64,000 nucleotides of DNA. Source: Pseudomonas taeanensis MS-3 (GTDB lineage Bacteria; Pseudomonadota; Gammaproteobacteria; Pseudomonadales; Pseudomonadaceae). This document shows positions 1 to 10,779 of the stretch, in pieces (the first letter of the stretch is position 1; the number at the start of each line of letters is the position of its first letter). The notes below the pieces were generated by a model. That model was not told where the DNA came from. It made no database searches and saw only the letters and a list, made by a program, of their open reading frames with translations. The stretch covers positions 220,432 through 284,431 of the forward strand of contig NZ_AWSQ01000006.1 of assembly GCF_000498575.2 (NCBI RefSeq). The letters run 5' to 3'. Position numbers and translations under genes: made by a program.

Positions 1-15
1 GCGGGGCTTTTTGTT
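1..15 (+). terminator. Right arm of a terminator cut by the window edge
   Basis: The window opens with GCGGGGCTTTTTGTT, a GC-rich arm followed by a T run, as in the 3' half of a rho-independent terminator for a gene to the left. The left arm is outside the window, so this rests on the T run alone. Confidence 0.35.
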
Positions 16-76
16 GGCTGGCGATCCATGGCACCGCTTGAGTAGCCGTCATGAGTGCCGACCGAGTTAACTGAAA

Positions 77-123
77 CCGGCAAGGAATACACTTTAGCTG
101 ACTAAATATGCATTCCGAGCCGG
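77..123. repeat. 47-bp imperfect palindrome downstream of cysNC
   Basis: The outer arms CCGGCAAGGAAT and ATTCCGAGCCGG are complementary at 10 of 12 positions. Inside them TTTAG and CTAAA pair around CTGA. It lies just past the cysNC stop codon and could fold in RNA from either strand. There is no T run, so it is not a classical terminator. It may be a repeat unit or a 3' end structure. Confidence 0.45.
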
Positions 124-168
124 CTTTCAATACCCAATGACCAAGCGCCACTGGCTGGACAAACGCGC

Positions 169-2070
169 TTAGATCGCGCCGCGCTGACGCAGCAATGCCA
201 GGACCTGCTTGACGCCTTCTTCCACCGAAACACTCTGGGTATCGATCAACAGATCGGCATCCAGCGGCACGTCATAGGGAAAGGACTCGCCGGGAATATT
301 GTCGCCAGCAGCCGCATACAAGCCTTGCGGATCACGCGCGCGACACTCTTGCGGCGATGCCTGCACATACACGGTAATCAGGCGCTCAGCACCGATCAGC
401 GTCTTGGCCTGCTCGCGACCCTCGGCATCCGGCGCGACGAATGCTGCCAGAGTCAACAAGCCTGCCTCGTTGAACTGACGCGCAACATGCGCAGCACGCT
501 GCCAGTTCTCGCTACGCCCGGCACGGTCTTGCGGCAACCCCTTATTCAGGTCATGGCGCAGGTTCTGACCATCCAGCACATAGACCGCACGTCCCATATC
601 GAACAACTTGCGTTCTACGGCATAGGCCAGGGTGCTCTTGCCGGCACCGGACAGGCCGCTGAACAACACGGTCGCCGGTTGCTGTCCCAGACGCGATGCG
701 CGCTCTTCGGTGGTCACATGAGCCAGCTTGCCATGGTGACCGCTGACATTTTGCGCACCCACCGGATCAGCGATGATCATGCCTGCGCCAACAGTGCCAT
801 TGGTCAGCCGATCCACAACGATAAAGGCACCGGTGGTGCGGTTATGCTCATAGCCGTCGAGCGCAATTGGCGCGTCGAGCGCGAGCTTGACCCTGCCAAT
901 TTCATTCAGTTGCAAGCTGCTCGCCGACCCCTGTTCCAGGGTGTTCACATCGACCTTGTGGCTGATGCTGGCGATGGAGCCCGGCACATAGCTGGTGGCG
1001 CGCTTGATGTCGTACTTCTTGCCCGGCAGCATCGGCTCTTCGGCCATCCACACCAGCATGGCCTCGAAGCTGTCGACCACCTGCGGACGGTTGTCGGCAT
1101 GCACCAGCATGTCGCCACGCGAGACGTCGATTTCGTCTTCCAGGGTCAGGGTGACCGCCTGACCGGGACCGGCATGCTCCAACTCACCATCGAAGGTGAC
1201 GATGGATTTGATCTTGCTACCCTTACCTGACGGCAGCACCACGACTTCGTCGCCCTTGCGCACGATGCCGCTGGCCAGAGTACCGGCGAAGCCGCGGAAG
1301 TTCAGGTTCGGACGATTGACGTACTGCACCGGGAAGCGCAGATCGTCGAAATTGCGATCACCGGCCACTTCCACGGTTTCCAGAATTTCCATCAGCGACT
1401 GGCCGTCATACCAAGGCGAACGCTCGCTCTTGTTGACCACGTTGTCGCCCTTCAGCGCCGACATGGGCACGAAGTGCAAGGAACTTGGTTGCAGTGCGAT
1501 ACCTTCGGCGAATTTCAGGTAATCGGCCTTGATCTGCTCGAATACGCCCTGATCGAAGTCCTTGAGGTCCATCTTATTGATGGCCACGACTATGTGCTTG
1601 ATGCCCAGCAGCGAGGTGATAAAGCTGTGGCGCTTGGTCTGGGTCTGCACGCCGTAACGCGCATCCACCAGGATGATCGCCAGGTCGCAGGTGGAGGCAC
1701 CGGTCGCCATATTACGGGTGTACTGCTCATGACCGGGGGTGTCGGCGATGATGAATTTGCGCTTGGCGGTGCTGAAATAACGGTAGGCCACATCGATGGT
1801 GATGCCCTGCTCGCGCTCGGCCTGCAGGCCATCGACCAGCAGCGCCAGGTCGACTTCTTCACCTGTGGTGCCGGACTTCTTCGAGTCACGGGTAATGGCT
1901 TCCAGATGGTCTTCGTAGATCATCTTGGAGTCGTGCAGCAGGCGCCCGATCAGGGTGCTCTTGCCATCGTCGACGTTGCCGCAGGTAAGGAAGCGCAACA
2001 GCTCCTTGCGTTCGTGCTGGGCCAGGTAGGCGAGGATGTCCTCGCTGATCAGTTCGGATTGGTGCGACAT
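169..2070 (-). CDS. cysNC: Bifunctional sulfate adenylyltransferase large subunit / APS kinase (CysN-CysC fusion)
   Basis: 633 aa. The N-terminal part is the GTPase subunit of ATP sulfurylase: P-loop GNVDDGKST near residue 31, DTPGHEQY near 110 and NKMD near 165, as in EF-Tu-like GTPases. The C-terminal part, from about residue 472, is an APS kinase with GLSGAGKST and DGQNLRHDL. Together with CysD it makes APS from sulfate and ATP at the cost of GTP, then phosphorylates APS to PAPS for cysteine synthesis. The fusion is usual in Pseudomonas. The kinase half departs from classic CysC ([10 protein letters not shown] where the family usually has FISPFRADRD), so its substrate-lid region is divergent. 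The start lies 1 base after the cysD stop, which indicates co-transcription and probably coupled translation. Confidence 0.96.
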   Translation of the reverse strand: MSHQSELISEDILAYLAQHERKELLRFLTCGNVDDGKSTLIGRLLHDSKMIYEDHLEAITRDSKKSGTTGEEVDLALLVDGLQAEREQGITIDVAYRYFSTAKRKFIIADTPGHEQYTRNMATGASTCDLAIILVDARYGVQTQTKRHSFITSLLGIKHIVVAINKMDLKDFDQGVFEQIKADYLKFAEGIALQPSSLHFVPMSALKGDNVVNKSERSPWYDGQSLMEILETVEVAGDRNFDDLRFPVQYVNRPNLNFRGFAGTLASGIVRKGDEVVVLPSGKGSKIKSIVTFDGELEHAGPGQAVTLTLEDEIDVSRGDMLVHADNRPQVVDSFEAMLVWMAEEPMLPGKKYDIKRATSYVPGSIASISHKVDVNTLEQGSASSLQLNEIGRVKLALDAPIALDGYEHNRTTGAFIVVDRLTNGTVGAGMIIADPVGAQNVSGHHGKLAHVTTEERASRLGQQPATVLFSGLSGAGKSTLAYAVERKLFDMGRAVYVLDGQNLRHDLNKGLPQDRAGRSENWQRAAHVARQFNEAGLLTLAAFVAPDAEGREQAKTLIGAERLITVYVQASPQECRARDPQGLYAAAGDNIPGESFPYDVPLDADLLIDTQSVSVEEGVKQVLALLRQRGAI

Positions 2071-2071
2071 C

Positions 2072-2989
2072 TTAAAAATACCCCTGACGTTTTTTCTCTT
2101 CCATCGAGCCGGTTGCGTCGTGATCGATGACTCGCCCCTGGCGCTCGGACGTACGGGTCAGGAGCATTTCCTGAATGATGTCAGTCAAGGTAGTGGCAGT
2201 GGACTCGACCGCGCCGGTCAGCGGGTAGCAGCCGAGGGTGCGGAAACGCACCATCTTCTTGGTGATGCGCGCCTTCTCTTCATCCGTCAGGTGCTCGAGG
2301 ATGCGATCGTCGTCGATCATGATCAGGGTGCCGTTCTTCTCGATCACCTCGCGCTCGGCGGCGAAATACAACGGCACGATCGGGATCTGCTCTAGATAGA
2401 TGTACTGCCAGATGTCTAGTTCGGTCCAGTTAGACAGCGGGAACACGCGGATCGACTCGCCCTTCTTGACCTTGCCGTTGTACACATTCCACAGCTCGGG
2501 GCGCTGATTCTTCGGGTCCCAGCGGTGCTTGCTGTCGCGGAAGGAGTACACGCGCTCCTTGGCACGGGACTTTTCTTCGTCGCGCCGGGCGCCACCGAAG
2601 GCGGCGTCGAAGCCGTATTTGTCCAGCGCCTGCTTGAGACCCTCGGTCTTCATCACGTCGGTGTGCTTGGCACTGCCGTAGGTGAAGGGGTTCATGTCCT
2701 GCGCCACGCCATCCGGGTTGATGTGGGTGATCAGGTCCAGGCCATACTCATTGACCATCTTCTCGCGGAAGCTGTACATCTCTTGGAACTTCCAGCGAGT
2801 ATCGACATGCATGACCGGGAACGGCAGCTTGCCGGGGAAGAACGCCTTGCGTGCCAAATGCAGCATCACGGCGGAATCTTTACCGATGGAATAGAGCATC
2901 ACCGGGTTGTCGAATTCGGCGGCCACTTCACGAATGATGTGGATACTTTCCGCCTCCAGCTGTTTCAGGTGGGTCAATTTATCGAGCAT
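2072..2989 (-). CDS. cysD: Sulfate adenylyltransferase subunit 2
   Basis: 305 aa, full length for CysD. The PP-loop ATP pyrophosphatase motif appears as [18 protein letters not shown] near residues 34-51, and the PAPS-reductase-like fold continues through [16 protein letters not shown]. It catalyses adenylation of sulfate to APS in a complex with the GTPase part of CysNC, encoded 1 base downstream. The chosen ATG at 2987-2989 has a weak SD (GAGTAG). The first gene of the cysD-cysNC operon. Confidence 0.97.
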   Translation of the reverse strand: MLDKLTHLKQLEAESIHIIREVAAEFDNPVMLYSIGKDSAVMLHLARKAFFPGKLPFPVMHVDTRWKFQEMYSFREKMVNEYGLDLITHINPDGVAQDMNPFTYGSAKHTDVMKTEGLKQALDKYGFDAAFGGARRDEEKSRAKERVYSFRDSKHRWDPKNQRPELWNVYNGKVKKGESIRVFPLSNWTELDIWQYIYLEQIPIVPLYFAAEREVIEKNGTLIMIDDDRILEHLTDEEKARITKKMVRFRTLGCYPLTGAVESTATTLTDIIQEMLLTRTSERQGRVIDHDATGSMEEKKRQGYF

Positions 2990-3184
2990 GGCTACTCACG
3001 GATTGCTTTCTATTAGGGCCGGGGGCCGTGGACGTGAGCGCACTCTAGCACAGCGTCATCGTCTATTCAGGGCGCTGGTTAGATCGAAAAAATCTAGCTT
3101 TATACCCGGCGTTTCTGCCGGACCTGCACCTTAAAACCGGCGATAAAGCTGCAAGCAAGGTTGGCCGCAGCGCTTAACCGCCAG
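2990..3184 (-). promoter_or_regulatory. Putative cysD upstream region
   Basis: 195 bases without a gene between cysD and the Nif3-like gene. On the minus strand TATAAA (3104-3099) could be a -10 element. Beside it TAGAT (3080-3084) and ATCTA (3092-3096) form a short inverted repeat around an A-rich loop. CysB normally activates cysDN in proteobacteria, but its site is too degenerate for me to place by eye. Confidence 0.3.
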
Positions 3185-3943
3185 TTAAATCGGATTGGCG
3201 CAATCGATAAACAAATGCTCGATGGCAAAGCGCCGCGCCAGGTAATCGCCCAGCGCCTGCACGCCATAACGCTCAGTCGCATGATGACCTGCTGCGATAA
3301 AACTGATGCCGTTTTCCCGCGCGCTATGAAAGGTCTGCTCGGACGCTTCGCCGGTCAAGTACAGATCGACACCCGCGACTATGGCTTGGTCGATATAGCC
3401 CTGGCCGCCACCAGTACACCAGCCGATCCGCCGAATCATCTGCGGGCCTTCGACCAGCAACGGCTCGCGCCCGAGCACTTCCTGCACACGCAGGGCAAAG
3501 TCACGCGGACTCACTGGCTCGCTCAGTGAGCCGACCAGACCAACGGTACGCGGATTTTCGGGCTCCAGCGGGCCTTCGATGGTGATACCCAGCCGGTGAG
3601 CCAACTGCACGTTATTACCGACTTCTGGATGCACATCGAGCGGCAGGTGATAGGCCAGCAGACTGATATCGTTTAGCAACAGGGTCTTCAGGCGGCGCTG
3701 CTTCATGCCCGTGACACAGGGGTTTTCACCCTTCCAGAAATAACCATGATGCACCAGCAGAACATCTGCCTCGGCCTCCAGGGCTGCATCGAGCAGCGCC
3801 TGGCTGGCCGTAACGCCGCTGACGATGCGCCGCACCTGGGGTCGCCCCTCGACCTGCAAACCGTTTGGGCAGTAGTCGCTGATGCGCTCTGCATTCAAGT
3901 AACGCTGCGCTTCTTCTACTAAAGTACTCAGGGCAATGGCCAT
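3185..3943 (-). CDS. Nif3-like dinuclear metal centre protein (YbgI/YqfO family)
   Basis: 252 aa. Family hallmarks are visible: LLVHHGYFWKG near residue 60, the metal-binding DVHPEVGNN near 103, and the C-terminal GHHATERYG near 217. These His, Asp and Glu residues hold the two-metal site of the hexameric Nif3/YbgI fold. The cellular role is not settled; members have been linked to GTP cyclohydrolase-like or cofactor-related activity. The gene is transcribed away from algW, from which it is separated by 109 bases, and the order cysD, nif3-like, algW is conserved in Pseudomonas. Confidence 0.9.
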   Translation of the reverse strand: MAIALSTLVEEAQRYLNAERISDYCPNGLQVEGRPQVRRIVSGVTASQALLDAALEAEADVLLVHHGYFWKGENPCVTGMKQRRLKTLLLNDISLLAYHLPLDVHPEVGNNVQLAHRLGITIEGPLEPENPRTVGLVGSLSEPVSPRDFALRVQEVLGREPLLVEGPQMIRRIGWCTGGGQGYIDQAIVAGVDLYLTGEASEQTFHSARENGISFIAAGHHATERYGVQALGDYLARRFAIEHLFIDCANPI

Positions 3944-3995
3944 GTAGATTCCTCAACTCTGTGGCAAGCCGCTGCTTTATTGGCACTCGGCCCTC

Positions 3996-4001
3996 TATAA
4001 T
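3996..4001 (+). promoter_or_regulatory. Candidate -10 element for algW
   Basis: A perfect TATAAT lies 52 bases upstream of the algW ATG. No good TTGACA-like -35 sits 16-18 bases upstream, so the assignment rests on the -10 hexamer and its position. Confidence 0.4.
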
Positions 4002-4052
4002 GGCGCACCTTAAGGGGCCCACCTGGCCCTCGCAACCCTCAGGATTCCATAG

Positions 4053-5195
<1,143 letters not shown>

Positions 5196-5234
5196 TCCCT
5201 CAGGCAATCACCTTAACGATAACTTCTCTCGATT

Positions 5235-5257
5235 TTAATGTTATGTTATTACATTAA
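5235..5257. promoter_or_regulatory. Zur-box-like palindrome upstream of the TonB receptor
   Basis: TTAATGT (5235-5241) and ACATTAA (5251-5257) are perfect inverted repeats. The core GTTATGTTATTAC agrees with the gammaproteobacterial Zur core GTTATANTATAAC at 10 of 12 defined positions, and fits the Fur consensus poorly. It lies just upstream of the proposed TTG start at 5280 and would suit zinc-dependent repression of the receptor and DUF4198 genes. Zur binding is inference from sequence resemblance. Confidence 0.5.
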
Positions 5258-5279
5258 CTCGCTCGAGAGGATTTCCGTC

Positions 5280-7364
5280 TTGCGCCCAGCCCTTGCACTC
5301 GCTACCAGCCTGCTTGCCCCCGGCGCGCTGGCCGACACCCCAGTCCAGCTCACCGACAGCGTCATCACCGCTCCAACTGAGGTCGCCGATGGCCCGGTAC
5401 AGGGTTACCGCGCCACCCGTTCCAGCAGTGCGACCAAAACCGACACGCCGCTCAGTGAAATCCCCCAAGCCATCAGTGTGGTGCCCGCCGCCGTGCTGGA
5501 AGACCTCGGCAGCAGCGATGTCGAGCGCGCCCTGGACTTTGCCGGCGGAATAGCCAAGCAGAACGACTTCGGCGGCCTGACCCTCTACGAATACAGCGTG
5601 CGCGGCTTCACCACCTCGGAGTTCTACAAGGACGGTTTCAGCGCCAACCGTGGCTACCCGAGCACCCCGGACGCGGCCAATATCGAACGCATCGAGGTGC
5701 TCAAGGGCCCTGCCGCCAGCCTCTATGGCCGCGGCGACCCCGGCGGCACCGTCAACATCATCACCAAGAAACCCCAGGCCGGCACCTTCGCTCGTCTGCA
5801 AACCAGTGCCGGCAGCTGGAACCGCTACCGCTCCAGCCTGGACCTCAACAGCCCGCTGGATGACCAGGGCGACCTGCTGGCGCGTCTTAACCTGGCCGTC
5901 GAAGACAACAACAGCTTCCGGGAGCACATGACCAGCGAGCGCCTGTTCGCCGCGCCGTCGCTCAGCTGGCAGCTCAGCCCCGATACCCGTGTGCTGTGGG
6001 AGGCCGAGCTGGTGCGCCATCGTTCGGTATTCGACCGCGGCATAGTCGCGCCGAACAACCGACTGGGCAGCGTGTCGCGCTCGACCTTTCTCGGCGAGCC
6101 GAGCGACGGCACTATCGATAACGACAACAACCTTATTCAGGCCAGCCTCGAGCATGCCCTCAACGACAGCTGGCAGCTGCGCCTGGCCAGCCATTTCAAG
6201 GAAGGCGAACTGGCCGGAAATGCCTCGGAAAACCAGGCCCTGGCGGGCGATGGACGCACCCTGACGCGGCGCTTTCGCGAGCGCGAAACCACCTGGCACG
6301 ACAGCATCACCCAGCTGGAACTGCGCGGAGACGTACAGTTCGTCGGCTTGCAGCACCAGCTGCTGATCGGCAGCGAATACGAGGACTACCGCAAGAACGA
6401 GCGGGTCACCGAAGTGCGCCCGCGCAGCGCCATCGATATCTACGACCCGATCTATGGCCGCCCGCGCCCCACTGGCGCACGCTCCGGTAGCGACAATCAC
6501 GAGCAGGTGGAGAGCCATGCGCTCAACCTGCAGGACCAGGTTGTCTTTACCGAGCGCCTGCGCGGCCTGATCGGCGTTCGTTTCGAGCACTTCGACCAGT
6601 CGATCGACAATCAGGTCAATGGTGCACGCAGCAATCAGAGCCACGATGCCCTGACCCAGCGCACCGGCCTGCTCTATCAGCTGACGCCGGCCGTCGGCCT
6701 GTTCGCCAATGCCTCCACCTCGTTCAAGCCGAATAACGGCCTGGATCGCAGCGATCGGCCGTTCGACCCGGAACAAGGCATCGGCTATGAGGCCGGCTTG
6801 AAGCTGGACCTGTTAGACAACCGCCTCAGCGCCACCCTGGCGGCCTTTCACCTGACCAAGGAAAACGTGCTGACCGCTGACCCGGTCGACGCCAGCTTTC
6901 AGACTGCCGCCGGGGAAGCGCGCAGCCAGGGCTTCGATCTGCAGCTCAGCGGCCAGTTGAGCGATGCCCTGCGGGTGATCGGTGCCTTCGCCTTTATCGA
7001 CGCCGAGGTCATCAAGGGCGATGAGGCGCTGCCGGCCGGCAGTCGCCTGCTCGGTGTTGCCCGGCAAAGCGGCAGCCTGCTGGGCGTCTATGAGTTTCAG
7101 GATGGCTGGCTGCGCGGCTCGGACCTGGGCGCAGCCGTCACCTATGTCGGCGACCGCTCCGGTCAGACCGGCAGCGACTTCAACTTGCCGGCCTATCACA
7201 CCCTCGACCTGCTCGCCCATTACGCCTTCAGCCCGCGGGTAAAGGTTGGTACCCATCTCAATAACCTGCTCGACGAGCAGTACTACGAACGCTCCTACAG
7301 CAACCTCTGGGTCATGCCCGGCGAGCCGCGCAACCTGAGCTTCAACCTGACTGTCGACCTCTGA
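5280..7364 (+). CDS. TonB-dependent outer-membrane receptor, probable metal or metallophore uptake
   Basis: About 694 aa from a TTG at 5280. A signal peptide (RPALALATSLLAPGALA, then D), a TonB-box-like DSVITA, a plug domain (about 50-160, with IERIEVLKGPAASLYGRGDPGG) and a beta-barrel to the C-terminus. The reading frame stays open back to an ATG at 5238, but that codon lies inside the Zur-like palindrome and has no SD. The TTG has GAGAGG nine bases upstream and begins a normal signal peptide. It is followed 24 bases later by a DUF4198 gene, which suggests a two-gene uptake unit. The plug resembles the FhuA/FpvA-type siderophore receptors, so ligand identity is open; the operator suggests zinc. 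This pair is absent between algW and hisC in the P. aeruginosa order I know. Confidence 0.9.
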   Translation: MRPALALATSLLAPGALADTPVQLTDSVITAPTEVADGPVQGYRATRSSSATKTDTPLSEIPQAISVVPAAVLEDLGSSDVERALDFAGGIAKQNDFGGLTLYEYSVRGFTTSEFYKDGFSANRGYPSTPDAANIERIEVLKGPAASLYGRGDPGGTVNIITKKPQAGTFARLQTSAGSWNRYRSSLDLNSPLDDQGDLLARLNLAVEDNNSFREHMTSERLFAAPSLSWQLSPDTRVLWEAELVRHRSVFDRGIVAPNNRLGSVSRSTFLGEPSDGTIDNDNNLIQASLEHALNDSWQLRLASHFKEGELAGNASENQALAGDGRTLTRRFRERETTWHDSITQLELRGDVQFVGLQHQLLIGSEYEDYRKNERVTEVRPRSAIDIYDPIYGRPRPTGARSGSDNHEQVESHALNLQDQVVFTERLRGLIGVRFEHFDQSIDNQVNGARSNQSHDALTQRTGLLYQLTPAVGLFANASTSFKPNNGLDRSDRPFDPEQGIGYEAGLKLDLLDNRLSATLAAFHLTKENVLTADPVDASFQTAAGEARSQGFDLQLSGQLSDALRVIGAFAFIDAEVIKGDEALPAGSRLLGVARQSGSLLGVYEFQDGWLRGSDLGAAVTYVGDRSGQTGSDFNLPAYHTLDLLAHYAFSPRVKVGTHLNNLLDEQYYERSYSNLWVMPGEPRNLSFNLTVDL

Positions 7365-7388
7365 TTTCCCTCAACCCAAGGATCTCCC

Positions 7389-8105
7389 ATGAAAAAAGTC
7401 TTTCCGTTACTCGCCGCAGCCCTGTTTATCGGCCAGATCCAGGCCCACGGCCTGTGGACCGAACAACGCCGTGGCAATATCGAAACCATCTACGGCCACG
7501 GCGCCGAGGACAATGCCTTCAAGGCCGAGAAAATCAGCGCTGCCTGGGCCTACGACAACCACGGCAAGATGATCCCGGTCACAGTCAAACGCCTCGACGA
7601 CCACGCACGCCTAGAGCCGTTGAAGCCGCCAGCGCTGATGGCTGTTGCCCTGGACAACGGCCCCTGGTCGTTGACCCCGGACAAGCAGTGGATCAACCAG
7701 GGCCGCAGCAAGGTGCCGAACTCGACCCAGTCGCTGCACACCTTCAAGTACAGCCTGGCGATTTACCGGGAGGGCGCAGAGCTGCCGAAGCTCGATCAGC
7801 TGAAGATGGTCATCCTGCCGGAGACCGATCCGCTCGCAGTCGGCGTGGGCAAGCCGCTGCCGGTACGCGTGCTGATCGACGGCAAGCCCGCCGCGGGCAT
7901 CGACCTGATCGGTGACTACCGCAGCGCCCCACACCAGATCAGCGCCAAGACCGACGCCCAGGGGCGCGCGCAGATCGAAGTACGCAATGAAGGACTGAAT
8001 ATCATCGCCGCCGAGGTCGACTTGCCGGTGGCCAATGATGCGGATATCGAAAGCCGCGGCCTGTTCACGTCGCTGACCTTCCTCGGCGAAGCACACCACG
8101 AATAA
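7389..8105 (+). CDS. DUF4198 (COG5266-type) periplasmic protein
   Basis: 238 aa with a signal peptide MKKVFPLLAAALFIGQIQA; predicted cleavage leaves histidine as residue 1 of the mature chain (HGLWTEQ). Further His residues occur in YGHGAED and in the C-terminal EAHHE. The C-terminal half (about 145-230) looks like the Ig-like/carboxypeptidase-regulatory part seen in DUF4198 proteins. The family is loosely annotated as a periplasmic component of cobalt/nickel transport and often neighbours TonB receptors. It probably binds or delivers a metal imported by the upstream receptor, which is inference. The SD AAGGA precedes the ATG and the gene ends at a strong terminator. Confidence 0.8.
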   Translation: MKKVFPLLAAALFIGQIQAHGLWTEQRRGNIETIYGHGAEDNAFKAEKISAAWAYDNHGKMIPVTVKRLDDHARLEPLKPPALMAVALDNGPWSLTPDKQWINQGRSKVPNSTQSLHTFKYSLAIYREGAELPKLDQLKMVILPETDPLAVGVGKPLPVRVLIDGKPAAGIDLIGDYRSAPHQISAKTDAQGRAQIEVRNEGLNIIAAEVDLPVANDADIESRGLFTSLTFLGEAHHE

Positions 8106-8121
8106 CTAGCAGCGTATCCAT

Positions 8122-8152
8122 AAAAAAGCCGGAGCAGAGCTCCGGCTTTTTT
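8122..8152. terminator. Bidirectional rho-independent terminator
   Basis: GCCGGAGC and GCTCCGGC pair around AGA, flanked by six A on the left and six T on the right. It can end the receptor/DUF4198 transcript on the plus strand and the his operon transcript on the minus strand (hisC stops at 8165). Confidence 0.93.
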
Positions 8153-8164
8153 ATATTCCAATGC

Positions 8165-9217
8165 TTACAAGCCGCTCAAGGCATCCAACAGCGCCTGGTT
8201 CTGCTCCGGCGTGCCGATGCTGATGCGCAGGAACTGGGCAATGCGCTGCTGCTTGAAGTGCCGCACGATCACCCCCTGCTCACGCAGGCCCGCGGCCAGG
8301 GTCGCCGCATCCTTGCCCGGATGGCTGGCGAAGACGAAGTTGGCGGCCGAGGGCAGCACCTCGAAGCCCAGCCCCTCGAGGCCGGCAACCACCGCGTCGC
8401 GACTTTCGATGACCTGGCGGCAGGTTTGCTCGAAATAGGCGCGATCCTCGAAGGCCGCCGCCGCACCGGCAATCGCCATGCGGTCCAGCGGATAGGAGTT
8501 GAAGCTGTTCTTGATCCGCTCCAGGGCCTCTATCAGCTCCGGGTGACCGACTGCAATACCGACCCGCAACCCCGCCAGAGAACGCGATTTTGACAGGGTC
8601 TGGGTCACCAGCAGGTTCGGATACTTGTCCACCAGCGCGATGGCGCTCTGGCCGCCGAAGTCGATATAGGCCTCGTCGACCAGTACCACCGAATCCGGAT
8701 TGGCCGTCAGCAGCTGCTCGATGGCCTCCAGCGCCAGCACGCAACCGGTCGGTGCATTGGGATTGGGGAAGACAATGCCGCCATTCGGCCGCGCGTAGTC
8801 CTCGACACGAATCTGGAACTGCGGGTCCAGAGCGATCTGCTCCGAGGCGATGCCATAGAGACCGCAGTAGACCGGGTAGAAGCTGTAGCTGATATCCGGA
8901 AACAGCAGCGGCTTGTCGTGCTGGAACAGGCCGTGAAAGGCATGCGCCAGCACTTCATCGGAACCGTTGCCGACGAACACCTGGGCCGGCTGCACCCCGT
9001 AGTAATCAGCCACCGCCTGCTTCAGGCGCTCGCCGCTGGGGTCCGGGTACAGGCGCAGATTGTCATTCAGCTCGGCCTGCATGGCCTCGATGGCCTTGGG
9101 CGAGGGGCCGTAAGGGTTTTCATTGGTGTTGAGCTTGACCAGCTTGGCCAGTTTCGGCTGTTCACCCGGTACGTAAGGCACCAGGTCTTTGACGAAGGGG
9201 CTCCAGAATTTGCTCAT
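8165..9217 (-). CDS. hisC: Histidinol-phosphate aminotransferase
   Basis: 350 aa. PLP-dependent fold-type I enzyme that converts imidazole acetol phosphate and glutamate to histidinol phosphate. [11 protein letters not shown] near residue 30 is the family N-terminus, and the Schiff-base lysine is in [10 protein letters not shown] near 215. The ATG at 9215-9217 is chosen because GGAGAGAAGGG precedes it and homologues begin MSKFWSP; an upstream in-frame extension lies over a REP-type repeat. It is the last gene of the minus-strand murA-hisG-hisD-hisC block and is separated from hisD by that repeat. Confidence 0.96.
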   Translation of the reverse strand: MSKFWSPFVKDLVPYVPGEQPKLAKLVKLNTNENPYGPSPKAIEAMQAELNDNLRLYPDPSGERLKQAVADYYGVQPAQVFVGNGSDEVLAHAFHGLFQHDKPLLFPDISYSFYPVYCGLYGIASEQIALDPQFQIRVEDYARPNGGIVFPNPNAPTGCVLALEAIEQLLTANPDSVVLVDEAYIDFGGQSAIALVDKYPNLLVTQTLSKSRSLAGLRVGIAVGHPELIEALERIKNSFNSYPLDRMAIAGAAAAFEDRAYFEQTCRQVIESRDAVVAGLEGLGFEVLPSAANFVFASHPGKDAATLAAGLREQGVIVRHFKQQRIAQFLRISIGTPEQNQALLDALSGL

Positions 9218-9254
9218 CTGCCCTTCTCTCCTCGAATTCGTTCGATTGGCTTGC

Positions 9255-9330
9255 GTAGGAGCCAGCTTGCTGTGGTCCGGCAATCTGGCGATCGACGCCA
9301 AAGAGCATCGCGAGCAAGCTCGCTCCTACA
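9255..9330. repeat. REP-type inverted pair between hisD and hisC
   Basis: GTAGGAGCCAGCTTGCT (from 9255) faces ATCGCGAGCAAGCTCGCTCC (from 9307), the familiar Pseudomonas REP sequence in inverted orientation. In RNA the two units can pair into a long hairpin inside the his operon transcript, which may protect hisD mRNA or lower hisC output. Confidence 0.8.
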
Positions 9331-9345
9331 GGTTCGGTATTCGCC

Positions 9346-10656
9346 TCAGGGCTTAATGCGGTACTCGGCGCTGCGGGCGTGGGCGGTCAGCGACTCGCCA
9401 CGGGCCAATACACTGGCGCTCTTGCCCAGTTCGGAGGCACCGGCGGCCGAGCAATGGATGATCGACGAGCGCTTCTGGAAGTCGTACACGCCGAGCGGCG
9501 AGGAGAAGCGTGCAGTGCCCGAGGTCGGCAGCACGTGGTTCGGCCCGGCGCAATAATCGCCCAAGGCCTCGGCGGTATAGCGACCCATGAAGATCGCGCC
9601 GGCGTGACGGATCAGCGGCAGGTACTGCTCGGGGTTTTCCACCGACAGCTCCAGGTGCTCCGGGGCGATACGGTTGGCCACTTCGATCGCCTGGGCCATA
9701 TCGGCGACCTGAATCAGCGCACCACGGGCGTCCAGGGAGGCGCGGATGATTTCGGCGCGCTCCATGGTCGGCAGCAACTTGGCGATGCTCGCGGCGACTC
9801 GGTCGAGGAATGCGGCATCTGGGCTGAGCAGAATCGACTGGGCGTCTTCGTCGTGCTCGGCCTGGGAGAACAGGTCCATGGCAATCCAGTCCGGGTCGGT
9901 CTGGCCGTCGCAGACCACCAGGATTTCCGAGGGTCCGGCGATCATGTCGATGCCGACCTTACCGAACACATGACGCTTGGCAGTGGCCACATAGATGTTG
10001 CCGGGGCCGACGATCTTGTCCACCGGCGGCACGCTCTCGGTACCATAGGCCAGCGCGGCCACGGCCTGGGCACCACCGATGGTGAAGACCCGATCGACCC
10101 CGGCGATGCACGCGGCCGCCAGCACCAACTCGTTGATTTCACCGCGCGGGGTCGGCACCACCATCACTACTTCCGGCACACCGGCAACCTTGGCCGGGAT
10201 GGCATTCATCAGCACCGAAGAAGGATAGGAGGCCTTGCCACCCGGCACATACAGGCCGGCACGATCCAGCGGCGTGACCTGCTGACCGAGCACCGTGCCG
10301 TCGGCTTCGGTGTAGCTCCAGGAGTCCTGTTTCTGCTTCTCGTGATAGCTGCGCACGCGCTCGGCTGCCGTTTCCAGCGCCGCGCGCTGAGCCGGAGTGA
10401 TGCGGGTCAGCGCCAACTCCAGACGCTCGCGCGGGAGGATCAGGTCGGCCATGCTGGCGACCTCGAGCCCATCGAAGCGCTGGGTGTATTCGACCAAAGC
10501 AGCATCGCCGCGGCTGCGCACGGCATCGATGATTTCCAGCACGCGCTGATTGACGCCCTCGTCCGACACGCTTTCCCAGCTCAACAGATGATCCAGATGA
10601 CGGGCAAAGTCCTGATCTGCGGCGTTGAGTCGGCGGATAGCGATAGGACGGGTCAT
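9346..10656 (-). CDS. hisD: Histidinol dehydrogenase
   Basis: 436 aa. Zinc- and NAD-dependent enzyme that makes the last two oxidations of histidine synthesis. Visible motifs: [12 protein letters not shown] near 220, the signature [10 protein letters not shown], and catalytic residues in [10 protein letters not shown] near 318. The ATG at 10654-10656 is preferred, because AAGAGG lies six bases before it and the conserved N-terminus begins [10 protein letters not shown]; an ATG 21 bases further upstream is possible. Confidence 0.96.
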   Translation of the reverse strand: MTRPIAIRRLNAADQDFARHLDHLLSWESVSDEGVNQRVLEIIDAVRSRGDAALVEYTQRFDGLEVASMADLILPRERLELALTRITPAQRAALETAAERVRSYHEKQKQDSWSYTEADGTVLGQQVTPLDRAGLYVPGGKASYPSSVLMNAIPAKVAGVPEVVMVVPTPRGEINELVLAAACIAGVDRVFTIGGAQAVAALAYGTESVPPVDKIVGPGNIYVATAKRHVFGKVGIDMIAGPSEILVVCDGQTDPDWIAMDLFSQAEHDEDAQSILLSPDAAFLDRVAASIAKLLPTMERAEIIRASLDARGALIQVADMAQAIEVANRIAPEHLELSVENPEQYLPLIRHAGAIFMGRYTAEALGDYCAGPNHVLPTSGTARFSSPLGVYDFQKRSSIIHCSAAGASELGKSASVLARGESLTAHARSAEYRIKP

Positions 10657-10779
10657 AGCGGGCCTCTTGATTGGCAAATGCTCGGGCGTCGCTAGGCTAC
10701 CAAGCCCACCGCATGGACGCCCGAGAAAAGTGGCTATGACACGGATAGGCGAATGCGGCAGGACGCCGCACTGAGGGTA

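Noticed and set aside
5238-5240. ATG as the start of the first TonB receptor
   Set aside because: It lies in the Zur-like palindrome, lacks an SD and would put MLCYYINSLERISV before the signal peptide.
5241-6776. Long open frame antisense to the first TonB receptor
   Set aside because: It mirrors codon bias of the plus-strand gene, which has a signal peptide, plug and barrel motifs; the antisense product has low-complexity Ala/Gly/Val-rich sequence and no family resemblance. The same applies to long antisense frames over hisD, murA, gatA, gatB, rng, both dppA genes and the flavoprotein gene.
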